Assembly: GCF_900091525.1 (NCBI RefSeq)
Contig: NZ_FMCU01000025.1
Location: 1-64,000, forward strand
Reading direction: 5' to 3'
Length of the DNA stretch: 64,000 bases
Source: Micromonospora matsumotoense
GTDB lineage: Bacteria > Actinomycetota > Actinomycetes > Mycobacteriales > Micromonosporaceae
Positions 26,603 through 34,966 of the stretch are shown here, one piece after another. Under the pieces are notes generated by a model. That model was given only the letters and a program-made list of their open reading frames with translations. It was not told where the DNA came from and made no database searches. Position 1 is the stretch's first letter; the number at the start of each line of letters is the position of its first letter. The position numbers and the translations under genes are program-made.

Positions 26603-28143
26603 CCGGGCCGACGCACCGACCCGAGCGTCCCGTCGACGGCGCGCGGCGCGAGCAGCGCGGCGACGACCGGCGGCCCGAGCGGTCGGCCGGCGGCTTCCGG
26701 GGGGACCGCACCGCCCGCACCGGCGGGTGGGGTGACCGGGGTGGCGCCGACCGGTGGGGCGGGCGACCCGGCCGGCCGGTCCGCCCGGCGGTGGACCTGC
26801 CCCGCTACGCGGCGTACCAGGCGGTCGCGGCGGTGCACCGCGACGACGCGTACGCCAATCTGGTGCTGCCGGCGATCCTGCGCGAGCAGGGGCTGACCGG
26901 GCGGGATGCCGCCTTCGCCACCGAGCTGACCTATGGCACGCTGCGTCAGCTCGGGACCCTGGACACGATCCTCACCGCCGCGGCCGGCCGGGACGTGGAG
27001 CGGATCGACCCGCCGGTGCGCGACGCGCTGCGGCTCGGGGCCTACCAACTGCTGCACACCCGGGTGCCGGCGCACGCGGCCGTGTCGTCCACGGTCGACC
27101 TGGTCCGCACGGTGGGGGAGGGCGCCACCGGGTTCGCCAATGCGGTGCTGCGCGAGGTGGCCGGCCAGGACCTCGACGCCTGGGTGACCAAGCTCGCCCC
27201 GTCCCCGGCGGCCGACCCGATCGGCCACCTGGCCGTGACCTACAGCCACCCGCAGTGGATCGTGCGGGCCTTCGCCGACGCCCTCGGCGGTGACCTGGGC
27301 GAGGTCACCCGGCTGCTGATCGAGGACAACGAGCGCCCGCCGGTGCACCTGTGCGTCCGTCCCGGCCGGGCCGACGCGGTGGAGTTGGCCGACGAGGTCG
27401 GCGGCGCCCCGGGCGCGTTCTCCCCGTATGCGGTCTATCTGTCCGGTGGTGCCCCCGGTGACCTGCCGGCGCTGACCGACGGTCGGGCGCACGTGCAGGA
27501 CGAGGGCTCCCAGTTGGTGGCGAACGCGCTGGCGACGGCCCCCCTCGACGGCCCCGACGGCCGCTGGCTGGACCTGTGCGCCGGTCCCGGCGGCAAGGCC
27601 GGCCTGCTCGGCGCGCTCGCCGCGCAACGGGGTGCCCGGGTGACCGCGGTCGAGGTCTCCGAGCACCGCGCCCGGCTGGTCGAGCAGGCCACCCGGGGTC
27701 TGCCGGTGAACGTGCTGCACACCGACGGCCGTACCGTCGGGGCGGACCCGAACCTGCCGGAGGGGCACTTCGACCGGGTGCTGGTCGACGCCCCGTGCAC
27801 CGGGCTGGGTTCGCTGCGTCGCCGCCCCGAGTCGCGCTGGCGGCGGCAGCCGTCGGACCTGCCACCGTTGACCCGGTTGCAGCGGGAACTGCTCGCCGCC
27901 GCGCTGCGGGCGACCCGCCCGGGTGGTCTGGTCGCCTATGTGACCTGTTCCCCGCACACCGTGGAGACGCACGTGACGGTCACCGAGGCCGCCCGCCGTG
28001 CCGGTGTGGCGGCGGACTTCGTCGACGCCCGCACCCTGCTCCCGCCCGGCATGCCCGGCCTGGGCGACGGGCCCACCGTCCAACTCTGGCCGCACCGCCA
28101 CGGCACCGACGCCATGTTCCTGGCCGTCCTCCGCCGCGACTAA
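26599..28143 (+). CDS. rsmB: 16S rRNA m5C967 methyltransferase (Fmu/Sun family)
   Basis: A SAM-dependent cytosine-5 RNA methyltransferase. 514 aa. Residues 1-70 are a disordered Arg/Gly/Asp extension, absent from standard RsmB. A NusB-like RNA-binding domain follows (LPRYAAYQAVAAVHRDDAY onward), then the methyltransferase with the SAM motif LDLCAGPGGKAG and two active-site cysteines, DAPCTGLGSLRRRPESRW and VTCSPHTVET. The GTG start overlaps fmt, so the extension is translated through coupling. A palindromic element lies beyond the stop. Confidence 0.93.
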   Translation: MTGPTHRPERPVDGARREQRGDDRRPERSAGGFRGDRTARTGGWGDRGGADRWGGRPGRPVRPAVDLPRYAAYQAVAAVHRDDAYANLVLPAILREQGLTGRDAAFATELTYGTLRQLGTLDTILTAAAGRDVERIDPPVRDALRLGAYQLLHTRVPAHAAVSSTVDLVRTVGEGATGFANAVLREVAGQDLDAWVTKLAPSPAADPIGHLAVTYSHPQWIVRAFADALGGDLGEVTRLLIEDNERPPVHLCVRPGRADAVELADEVGGAPGAFSPYAVYLSGGAPGDLPALTDGRAHVQDEGSQLVANALATAPLDGPDGRWLDLCAGPGGKAGLLGALAAQRGARVTAVEVSEHRARLVEQATRGLPVNVLHTDGRTVGADPNLPEGHFDRVLVDAPCTGLGSLRRRPESRWRRQPSDLPPLTRLQRELLAAALRATRPGGLVAYVTCSPHTVETHVTVTEAARRAGVAADFVDARTLLPPGMPGLGDGPTVQLWPHRHGTDAMFLAVLRRD

Positions 28144-28187
28144 CCCCCTGCTCTTCTCCCTCCCCCCGCCCACCCCCGCCCGACCTC

Positions 28188-28247
28188 GGTGATCAAGAGG
28201 TTTACGTCAGGATCGCGCTGGCGGATGACGCAAACCTCTTGATCAAC
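28188..28247. repeat. Dispersed palindromic element, copy 2, between converging genes
   Basis: Arms 28188-28209 and 28226-28247 pair at 20 of 22 positions around a 16-nt loop and share the GATCAAGAGGTTT core with copy 1 at 13782. A C-rich stretch precedes it and a G-rich stretch follows (28250-28320). Between rsmB and the opposite-strand lipoprotein gene it can serve as a bidirectional terminator. Confidence 0.85.
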
Positions 28248-28303
28248 CCGCTTGGGTGGGTGGGGCGGCGGGGGCGTGGGGGAGCGGGGGTGGGTGGGTG
28301 GGG

Positions 28304-29194
28304 TTAGCGGAGGGGGAGGGAGTGGGGGCCGGCGTTCTTGAGGGTGCGGGTGAGGGTGCGGTCGGAGAGCCAGAGGAAGCACTGGACCCCGTGGTTGCCG
28401 CTGCGCCACTCGCGCTCGACGGGGTGGTAGTAGATCGAGCCGGCCCGGAGCTTCAGGTCGCCGTTGTCCGGCACTCCGGTGTGCCGGGCGATCAGGCCGA
28501 GGCAGCCCCGGTGGGTCCGGTCGGCGGTGCGGCGGAACTCGGCATAGCTGACGTCGGGGGCCTGCCACACGCCGACGAACTCCGCGTGGTGCGGGGCGGT
28601 GCAGGAGACCGCCTTCATCGCCCGCACGTCGTCCCGGGTGACCTTCGGGTTGAAGCAACCGAGCCCCAGGCCGGTGTCGTCGGCCAGGGCGCCCCGCAGG
28701 CTCCCGGTGCGGGGGCGGATTCCCGGCTCGTCGATGCTGCTGATCTCGCCGAGGTCGCAGCGGAACCAGCGGGCCCCGCCGGTCCAGCCCTGCGCCGAGG
28801 GCAGGACGACGGTCAGGCCGAGCCGACCGGCCCGCCAGTCCGCGCCGATCTCCCGGCGTACCTCCCGGTCGCACTCGGCGCGGACCGCCCGGACGGCGGG
28901 TGAGCCGGTCGCCGGGGGAGCGGTCAGCCCGGCCGGTGCCCCGGTCAGGATGCCCACGTGCATCGTCTCGGTGTGGTGGGTGCCGGCACAGTCGACCGGG
29001 TTCCCGCCGCTGAGGTAACCGACGTCCTGCACCCCGGTGTGGCAGACGCCCTCGGTGGGGACGAAGACCTGCGGCACGGCCAGCGCCGGCCACTCGTCGG
29101 TCAGGTCACGGTCGACCCCGGCCGGGGTGACGCAGCCCGCCAGCGCCAGCGCCGCCGCGGCGACCGTCGCGACCGCTGTCCCGCACCGTCGCAT
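28304..29194 (-). CDS. Lipoprotein of the septum-formation-domain family, paralog 1
   Basis: 296 aa. The N-terminus MRRCGTAVATVAAAALALAGC is a lipoprotein signal with lipobox LAGC and acylated Cys21. The exported part has paired cysteines at regular places (VCHTG, VDCAGTHH, ECDREV, FRCDLG, LGCFNP, SCTAPHHAEF, GCLGL, QCFLW). The CxxxHxxE/CxxPHxxEF segments resemble the actinobacterial septum formation domain. Function is unknown. The upstream gene (29276-30166) is a clear tandem paralog. The weak ribosome-binding region has two closely spaced start codons. Confidence 0.75.
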   Translation of the reverse strand: MRRCGTAVATVAAAALALAGCVTPAGVDRDLTDEWPALAVPQVFVPTEGVCHTGVQDVGYLSGGNPVDCAGTHHTETMHVGILTGAPAGLTAPPATGSPAVRAVRAECDREVRREIGADWRAGRLGLTVVLPSAQGWTGGARWFRCDLGEISSIDEPGIRPRTGSLRGALADDTGLGLGCFNPKVTRDDVRAMKAVSCTAPHHAEFVGVWQAPDVSYAEFRRTADRTHRGCLGLIARHTGVPDNGDLKLRAGSIYYHPVEREWRSGNHGVQCFLWLSDRTLTRTLKNAGPHSLPLR

Positions 29195-29275
29195 GGCATC
29201 CGCCCCCGTTCGTCACCGGCATGGCGTCGGTCCGTCGCGACGACGTCACGGTGCGGCAGCTTACGGCACCGGGGC

Positions 29276-30166
29276 TCAGATCGCGGGTAGTCCCTTGGGG
29301 CCGGCGCCGCGCATCGAGCGGGTCAGCTTCCGGTCGTCGCTCCACAGGAAGCAGCGGATCCCCCGGTCGCCCTCATCCCACTCCCGCTGCGACGGTGGAT
29401 AGAAGATCGACCCGGCCCGGTACGGCAGGTCGCTGTTGTTGGGCACCTCGGCGAACCCGGCGATCAGCGCCATGCACCGCCGGTGCACCCGCTGGTTGGC
29501 GCGACTGAAGTCGGCCCAGCTCAGGTCGCTGCGTTCCAGATAGACGCCGACGAACTCGGCGCGGTGCGGCTCGGAGCAGAGCACCGGCGCCATGTAGTTG
29601 AGGTTGTTGCCGATCAGCTTGGGATCGAAGCAGCGGTGGCTGAGTGGATTGTCACCGACCATCGCCCCCCGCAGGCTGCCGATGCGGTTGACCGGCCGGG
29701 TGTTGTCGATGCTGTCGGTCTCGCTGAGGTCGCAACGGAACCAGCGGGCACCGCTGTTCCAGGCCGAGTTGGACGGCAGCGCGATGTTCATGGTGAGCCG
29801 GGCCGAGTGCCAGTCACCGCCGAGCACGTCCCGGGCCCGTTGGTCGCACTCGGTGCGGGCGGGGCGCAGCGCGGCGGACCCGGGCTCGGGCCGTTCACCC
29901 CGGACCACCGCGCCGGTGAAGGTGCCGACGTGGATGGCTTCGGCCAGGTGGCTGCGCGCACAGTCCACCGTCTCGTAGGTGCCGGCCTGCACCACGGGGG
30001 TTATCCGGGGCAGGCAGGCGTCGGTGGCGGGCACGAACGACTGGGCCACCGGCAGCACCGGCCAGTCGTCGAGCAGGTCACCGTCGGCATTGTGCTGCGG
30101 TACGCAGCCGCTGAGCGCCACCGTCACCGTGCCGGCCAGCGCCAGCGCTACGAGCCACCGTCGCAT
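29276..30166 (-). CDS. Lipoprotein of the septum-formation-domain family, paralog 2
   Basis: 296 aa, exactly the length of its downstream paralog and with the same cysteine spacing (ACLPR, VDCARSHLAE, ECDQRA, FRCDLSE, HRCFDP, LCSEPHRAEFVGVY, RRCMAL, IRCFLW). The signal peptide ends in ALSGC. Start ATG 30166 has GGGAAGGG upstream; a longer in-frame start at 30250 is less likely because the lipoprotein signal would be internal. Tandem duplication is clear. The two are separated by 81 nt and probably cotranscribed. Confidence 0.78.
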   Translation of the reverse strand: MRRWLVALALAGTVTVALSGCVPQHNADGDLLDDWPVLPVAQSFVPATDACLPRITPVVQAGTYETVDCARSHLAEAIHVGTFTGAVVRGERPEPGSAALRPARTECDQRARDVLGGDWHSARLTMNIALPSNSAWNSGARWFRCDLSETDSIDNTRPVNRIGSLRGAMVGDNPLSHRCFDPKLIGNNLNYMAPVLCSEPHRAEFVGVYLERSDLSWADFSRANQRVHRRCMALIAGFAEVPNNSDLPYRAGSIFYPPSQREWDEGDRGIRCFLWSDDRKLTRSMRGAGPKGLPAI

Positions 30167-30411
30167 CGTTCGCCCTTCCCGGGGAATGACGGTCCGTCGC
30201 TGCGCCCGCGTGGCGTTGCCCGCCGCCGGGCGAGCAGCATACGTGACCATCCTTGATGGAGTGTTGCGGTTTCGGAGCCGTTCGGCCAGTCGGCACTGGC
30301 TCTTCGTCCCCCACTCCCGCCGAGGGGAGCTGATGTTGCACCATGGGTCACGCCTGGATCACAGGACGTCGCACATGGTGCCGCGCTGTCCGCAGCGGGT
30401 GGCCGCGTTCG

Positions 30412-30417
30412 TACACT
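30412..30417 (+). promoter_or_regulatory. Putative -10 element (TACACT) for leaderless rpe
   Basis: TACACT is followed by 6 nt and then the GTG start of rpe, with no Shine-Dalgarno, so the mRNA probably begins at the start codon. Confidence 0.55.
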
Positions 30418-30423
30418 TGCCCT

Positions 30424-31104
30424 GTGACCGTACCGCCGTCGATCATCGCGCCCAGCATCCTCGCCGCCGATTTCGCCCGCCTCGCCGATGAAGTCCGCGC
30501 CGTCGAGGGCGCTGCGGACTGGCTGCACGTCGACGTGATGGACAACCACTTCGTCCCCAACCTGACCATCGGCCTGCCGGTGGTACAGAGCCTGCGGGCG
30601 GTGACCCGGCTCCCGTTCGACGTGCATCTCATGATCACCGACCCGCGGCGGTGGGCACCCGGGTACGCCGATGCCGGCGCGTACAACGTCACGTTCCACG
30701 CGGAGGCGTGTGACGACCCGGTCGCCCTGGCCAAGGATCTCCGCTCGGCCGGCGCGAAGGCCGGGTTGGCGATCGACCGGGACACCCCGATCGAGCCGTA
30801 CCTCGACCTGCTGCCCAGCTTCGACACCCTGCTGATCATGACGATCAAGGCCGGGTTCGGCGGGCAGCGGTTCATCCCGCAACTGCTGGACAAGGTGCGG
30901 GCGGCCCGGCGGCACGTCGACAGCGGCCATCTGGAGTTGCGGATCGAGGTCGACGGCGGGATCGCCGCCGACACCATCGAGCAGGCCTCGGCGGCCGGCG
31001 CGGACGCCTTCGTCGCCGGCACCGCCGTGTACGGGGCGGCCGACCCGGCCGAGGCGGTCCGCCGTCTGCGTGGGCTCGCGGAGCGCGCGGCCTCCGGCGC
31101 CTGA
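30424..31104 (+). CDS. rpe: Ribulose-phosphate 3-epimerase
   Basis: It interconverts ribulose 5-phosphate and xylulose 5-phosphate in the pentose phosphate pathway; ribulose 5-phosphate also feeds the RibB step encoded nearby. 226 aa, TIM barrel: IIAPSILAADF, LHVDVMDNHFVPNLTIG (metal ligands), DVHLMI, KAGFGGQRFI and EVDGGI. I chose GTG 30424 over an upstream in-frame ATG because homology begins at PPSIIAPS and the -10-like TACACT fits a leaderless start. Confidence 0.95.
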   Translation: MTVPPSIIAPSILAADFARLADEVRAVEGAADWLHVDVMDNHFVPNLTIGLPVVQSLRAVTRLPFDVHLMITDPRRWAPGYADAGAYNVTFHAEACDDPVALAKDLRSAGAKAGLAIDRDTPIEPYLDLLPSFDTLLIMTIKAGFGGQRFIPQLLDKVRAARRHVDSGHLELRIEVDGGIAADTIEQASAAGADAFVAGTAVYGAADPAEAVRRLRGLAERAASGA

Positions 31105-31105
31105 G

Positions 31106-32065
31106 GTGGAACCGGCAGGTGACCGTCCCGACGTGATCCTGGTCGTCGACGACGACGAGGACATCGCCCGCTTCGTCGAGTTCAACCTGCGGCTGCACGG
31201 CTTCGAGGTGCTGCACGCCGGTGACGGCCAGGAGGCCCTCGACATGATCGAGCAGCACCGGCCGGACCTGGCCGTGGTGGACCTGATGATGCCGCGCATC
31301 GACGGCCTGGAGCTGACCCGCCGGCTGCGGGCCAACCCGATCACCTCGGCGCTGCCGGTGATCATGCTGACCGCCAAGGGAATGACCGTGGACAAGGTGC
31401 ACGGGCTCAGCGCCGGTGCCGACGACTACCTGGTCAAGCCGTTCGACACCGCCGAGTTGGTGGCCCGGGTCAGCTCCACGCTGCGCCGCAACAAGGAATT
31501 CCGCGAGGTCTCCCCGCTGACCGGCCTGCCCGGCAACAGCCGCATCCGCCGGGAGATCAGCGACCGGGTACGCAGCGGCGTCGACTACGCCGTCGGTTAC
31601 ATCGACATCGACCGGTTCAAGAGCGTCAACGACCGGTACGGCTTCGTCCGGGGCGACGAGTTCATCTCCGCGCTGGCCCGCAGCCTGCACCGGGCGGTGG
31701 TGGCGATCGGGCTGCCGCCGGCCTTCCTCGGCCACGTCGGCGGCGACGACTTCGTGATCGTCTGCGCCCCCGAGCAGATCCGGCCGCTGACCTCCCGGTC
31801 GGTGGTCGACTTCGAGAAGTCCGCCGACACCCTCTACGACCCGACCGACCGGGAGCGCGGCTTCGTCGAGCTGAAGGACCGCCGGGGCAACATCCGGCGG
31901 GCAGCCCTGGTCACGCTGTCGATCGGCGTCTCGCTCTCGGACGCCCGGAAGCGCTTCACCGACCCCCTGGACGCGATCGCCGTGGCCAGCGAGATGAAAA
32001 CGGTCGCCAAGAGCCAACCGGGGTCATACGTCGCGGTGGACCGCCGACGCGCCGACGGGGTGTGA
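31106..32065 (+). CDS. Response regulator with a GGDEF (diguanylate cyclase-like) output domain
   Basis: 319 aa from GTG 31106; GTG 31133 and 31070 are alternatives. The N-terminal receiver domain (VILVVDDDEDIARFVE, phospho-Asp in AVVDLMMPR, TAKG, Lys in VKPFD) joins a GGDEF-type domain beginning SPLTGLPGNSRI, with IDIDRFKSVNDRYGF. The active-site loop reads GGDDF rather than GGDEF, and no RxxD inhibitory site lies upstream. A long insert (DFEKSADTLYDPTDRERG) follows. It may make c-di-GMP, the ligand of BldD (5307), or only bind nucleotide. It starts right after rpe. No histidine kinase gene is adjacent. Confidence 0.85.
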   Translation: MEPAGDRPDVILVVDDDEDIARFVEFNLRLHGFEVLHAGDGQEALDMIEQHRPDLAVVDLMMPRIDGLELTRRLRANPITSALPVIMLTAKGMTVDKVHGLSAGADDYLVKPFDTAELVARVSSTLRRNKEFREVSPLTGLPGNSRIRREISDRVRSGVDYAVGYIDIDRFKSVNDRYGFVRGDEFISALARSLHRAVVAIGLPPAFLGHVGGDDFVIVCAPEQIRPLTSRSVVDFEKSADTLYDPTDRERGFVELKDRRGNIRRAALVTLSIGVSLSDARKRFTDPLDAIAVASEMKTVAKSQPGSYVAVDRRRADGV

Positions 32066-32133
32066 AGTAGCACGCTGGAGGTGGCGGACCTCCCGGGGGA
32101 ACGTGTAAGACTTCGCATGTACCCACCACGCGC

Positions 32134-32292
32134 TGGCGGGGCTCGGTGAAATTCCGAACCGGCGGTGATCCACGGTCAACGTGGTAAGCCCGCGACCCGG
32201 ACGGCTCTGCCGCCCGGTGGACCTGGTGAGAATCCGGGGCCGACGGTGGGGGAGCGGTTCGTCCGCACCCCCGACAGTCCGGATGGGAGACA
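32134..32292 (+). ncRNA. FMN riboswitch (RFN element)
   Basis: It follows the FMN aptamer pattern closely: GGCTCGGTGAAATTCCGAAC, then CCGGCGGTGA, TAAGCCCGCGACCC, GGTGAGAATCCGGGGCCGAC and the closing AGTCCGGATGGGAGA. It lies upstream of the ribD-ribE-ribM-ribBA-ribH operon. About 145 nt of GC-rich sequence separate it from the ribD start, with no clear U-tract terminator, so control may be by Shine-Dalgarno masking. No gene is seen in 32066-32437. Confidence 0.93.
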
Positions 32293-32437
32293 GCGCGCGG
32301 GCGGGGCGGCCCTGCGCGGGCGTCATCCGGCTGCGCGTGGGCTCCCCGGGGGCGGCCCTGCCGTTCCCGGTTCCGCCGCCGCCTGCCCGCTCCTCCCGTA
32401 CCGCCCGCGCACGGACCGGCGAGGGAGAGGGCAGGGC

Positions 32438-33499
32438 ATGGGCGGCGTCTCCGTGGACGAGGCGATGCGTCGTGCCATCGAGCTGGGCGCCCGGGGCCTC
32501 GGCACCACCAGCCCCAACCCGGTGGTCGGGTGCGTGCTGCTCGACCCCGACGGCACCGTCGTCGGGGAGGGCTTCCACGCCTACACCGGTGGGCCGCACG
32601 CCGAGATCGTCGCGCTCGCCCAGGCCGGCGAGCGGGCCCGGGGCGGCACCGCCGTGGTCACCCTGGAGCCCTGCGACCACACCGGTCGCACCGGCCCGTG
32701 CAGTCACGCGCTGATCCGCGCCGGGATCGCCCGGGTCGTCGTCGCCGTGCCCGACCCCAACCCGGTCGCCTCGGGCGGTGCCGCCACCCTGCGCGCCGCC
32801 GGGGTGCGGGTGGAGTTCGGGGTACGCGCCGACGAGGCCGAGGCCGGCAACGTCGCCTGGCTGACCTCGATGCGGCGGGGCTGGCCGTACCTGATCTGGA
32901 AGTACGCCGCCACCCTCGACGGGCGGTCGGCGGCGGTCGACGGCAGCAGCATGTGGATCACCTCCGAGGCCGCCCGGATGGACGTGCACGCGCTGCGCGG
33001 CACGGTGGACGCGGTCATCGCCGGGGTGGGCACCGTGCTCACCGACGACCCCCGGCTCACCGCCCGCAACCTGCGCGACGGCACCCTGGCCATCCGGCAG
33101 CCGCTGCGGGTGGTGGTGGACAGCGCGGGGCGTACCCCGGCCGACGCCCGGGTCCGCGACGGCGCCGCCCGGACCTGGATCGCCACCGTCGCGGAGGTCG
33201 GCGCCGGCCCGGACGGCCGGGTCGACCTGCCGGCCCTGCTGGCCGAACTGCACCACCGGGGGGTACGCGCCGCGCTGCTGGAGGGCGGCCCCCGGCTGGC
33301 CGGGGCGTTCCTCGCCGCCGGGCTGGTCGACCGGGTCGTCGGCTATGTCGCGCCGAAGCTGCTCGGGGGCGGCCCCACCGCATTGATCGACGCCGGTGTG
33401 ACGACCATCGCCGACGCCATCGATCTGGAACTCACCGACGTTACCCGGGTCGGGTCCGACCTGCGGATCACCGCGCTGCCCCGGAAGAGGGAGGCCTGA
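32438..33499 (+). CDS. ribD: Bifunctional diaminohydroxyphosphoribosylaminopyrimidine deaminase / reductase
   Basis: Second and third steps of riboflavin synthesis. 353 aa. The N-terminal zinc deaminase shows HAEIVAL and PCDHTGRTGPC; the C-terminal NADPH-dependent reductase begins about residue 145 (PYLIWKYAATLDGRSA). ATG 32438 follows GAGGGAGAGGG; GTG 32453 is an alternative. It is the first gene after the FMN riboswitch and ribE follows within 2 nt. Confidence 0.95.
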   Translation: MGGVSVDEAMRRAIELGARGLGTTSPNPVVGCVLLDPDGTVVGEGFHAYTGGPHAEIVALAQAGERARGGTAVVTLEPCDHTGRTGPCSHALIRAGIARVVVAVPDPNPVASGGAATLRAAGVRVEFGVRADEAEAGNVAWLTSMRRGWPYLIWKYAATLDGRSAAVDGSSMWITSEAARMDVHALRGTVDAVIAGVGTVLTDDPRLTARNLRDGTLAIRQPLRVVVDSAGRTPADARVRDGAARTWIATVAEVGAGPDGRVDLPALLAELHHRGVRAALLEGGPRLAGAFLAAGLVDRVVGYVAPKLLGGGPTALIDAGVTTIADAIDLELTDVTRVGSDLRITALPRKREA

Positions 33500-33500
33500 G

Positions 33501-34274
33501 ATGTTCACCGGCATCGTCGAGGAGTTGGGCGAGGTCGTCCGGATCGCCGACACCGGGGGTGACTCGGCGCTGGTCGCGATCCGCGGCCCGCTGGTCACCT
33601 CGGACGCCCGGCACGGCGACTCCATCGCGGTCAACGGGGTCTGTCTGACCGTGGTCGAGGTCGACGGCGGGGTGTTCACCGCCGACGTGATGGGGGAGAC
33701 CCTGCGCCGCTCGGCGCTCGGCGGGTTGCGCCCCGGCGACCCGGTCAACCTGGAGCGGGCCGCCGCGCTGAACAGCCGGCTCGGCGGGCACCTGGTGCAG
33801 GGCCACGTCGACGGGGTCGGCGAGGTGCTCTCCCGGGAGCCGGCCGCGCAGTGGGAGACGCTGCGGTTCCGGCTCCCCACCACCCTGGCCCGGTACGTGG
33901 TGGAGAAGGGTTCGATCACCGTCGACGGGGTGTCGTTGACCGTGGCGGCGGTGGGCGACGACTGGTTCACCGTCGGGTTGATCCCCACCACCCTCGGCCT
34001 CACCACGCTCGGCGCCCGGGGCGTCGGCGCCCCGGTCAACCTGGAGGTGGACGTGCTGGCCAAGTACGTCGAACGCCTCCTCGACGCCCGGCTGGCCGGT
34101 GGCGGCCCGCCGCCACCCGCCGCCCCCCACGGCCTGGTGGCCGAGAACGCCGGTGGCCCGGTGGTGGCCGGGGGCGCCGGTGGCCCGGTGGTGGCCGGGG
34201 GCGCCGGTGGCCCGGTGGTGGCCGGGGGCGCCGGTGGCCCGGTGGTTCCGCCGGTCGGCGGGGGTGCGCGGTGA
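33501..34274 (+). CDS. ribE: Riboflavin synthase alpha chain with repeat-encoded tail
   Basis: It dismutates two lumazines to riboflavin. 257 aa. The duplicated lumazine-binding fold covers residues 1-200 (MFTGIVEELGEV, VNGVCLTVV, GGHLVQGHVDG, VDGVSLTV, VDVLAKYVERLL). After it comes a 55-residue Gly/Pro/Val/Ala tail with GGPVVAGGA repeated, which no ordinary RibE has. The stop overlaps the ribM GTG (GTGA). Confidence 0.95.
   Translation: MFTGIVEELGEVVRIADTGGDSALVAIRGPLVTSDARHGDSIAVNGVCLTVVEVDGGVFTADVMGETLRRSALGGLRPGDPVNLERAAALNSRLGGHLVQGHVDGVGEVLSREPAAQWETLRFRLPTTLARYVVEKGSITVDGVSLTVAAVGDDWFTVGLIPTTLGLTTLGARGVGAPVNLEVDVLAKYVERLLDARLAGGGPPPPAAPHGLVAENAGGPVVAGGAGGPVVAGGAGGPVVAGGAGGPVVPPVGGGAR
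34152..34246 (+). repeat. 27-bp in-frame tandem repeats at the ribE 3' end
   Basis: Three perfect units begin at 34152, 34179 and 34206 with a partial fourth from 34233; each encodes GGPVVAGGA. The length is a multiple of three, so expansion does not disturb coupling to ribM. Perfect identity suggests recent expansion. Confidence 0.92.
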
Positions 34275-34966
34275 CCGGCCCGATAGGTTGGCTGCTCGAC
34301 GCCCAGGTGCAGGTCGTCGGTTCCCCGGTGCTGGTCCGGGAGATCGTCGGCAACGGCTTCGGGCTGGTCTCGGCGCTGCTCGGGCTGCGCCGACTGGTCT
34401 GGGCCTGGCCGGTCGGCATGATCGGCAACGGGTTGCTGTTCACCGTCTTCCTCGGCGGGGTGTTCGCCACCCCGCAGGCGCACGACCTCTACGGCCAGGC
34501 CGGCCGGCAGGTCTTCTTCTTCGCGGTCAGCGTCTACGGCTGGTGGCGGTGGTCGCGCAACCGCCGCCACGGCGGGGCCGGCGCGGCGGTCAGCCCCCGC
34601 TGGGCCACCGGCCGGGAACGGCTGGGCCTGCTGGTCGCCGCCGTCGTCGGCACCGCGCTCGGCTATCCGCTGCTCGCCGCGCTCGGCTCGTGGGGGCCGT
34701 TGCCGGACGCCTGGATCCTCACCGGCAGCCTGCTGGCCACCTACGGCATGGCCCGGGGGTGGGTGGAGTTCTGGCTGGTCTGGATCGCCGTGGACGCGGT
34801 CGGCGTACCGCTGCTGCTGCGGGGTGGTTTCTATCCCTCGGCGGCCATGTACCTGGTCTACGGCGCCCTCTGCGTCTGGGGCTTCGCCGCCTGGTGGCGC
34901 AGCTCGCGGGCCACCCGCCCGGCGTCCGCACCGATCCCGCCCACCTACTCGGAGGTCGTGGCATGA
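34271..34966 (+). CDS. ribM: PnuC-family transporter, probably riboflavin importer RibM
   Basis: 231 aa with seven or eight membrane segments and the PnuC-type motif VFFFAVSVYGWWRW in the middle, plus IAVDAVGVPLLL near the end. Within an FMN-riboswitch operon, this family corresponds to RibM, a riboflavin uptake facilitator described in Corynebacterium and Streptomyces; a role in nicotinamide riboside uptake is less likely here. Start and stop both overlap neighbours by 4 nt (GTGA with ribE, ATGA with ribBA). Confidence 0.85.
   Translation: MTGPIGWLLDAQVQVVGSPVLVREIVGNGFGLVSALLGLRRLVWAWPVGMIGNGLLFTVFLGGVFATPQAHDLYGQAGRQVFFFAVSVYGWWRWSRNRRHGGAGAAVSPRWATGRERLGLLVAAVVGTALGYPLLAALGSWGPLPDAWILTGSLLATYGMARGWVEFWLVWIAVDAVGVPLLLRGGFYPSAAMYLVYGALCVWGFAAWWRSSRATRPASAPIPPTYSEVVA

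Noticed and set aside
32024..34570. 848-codon minus-strand frame over the riboswitch and rib genes
   Set aside because: Antisense to the FMN riboswitch, ribD, ribE and part of ribM; low-complexity composition.
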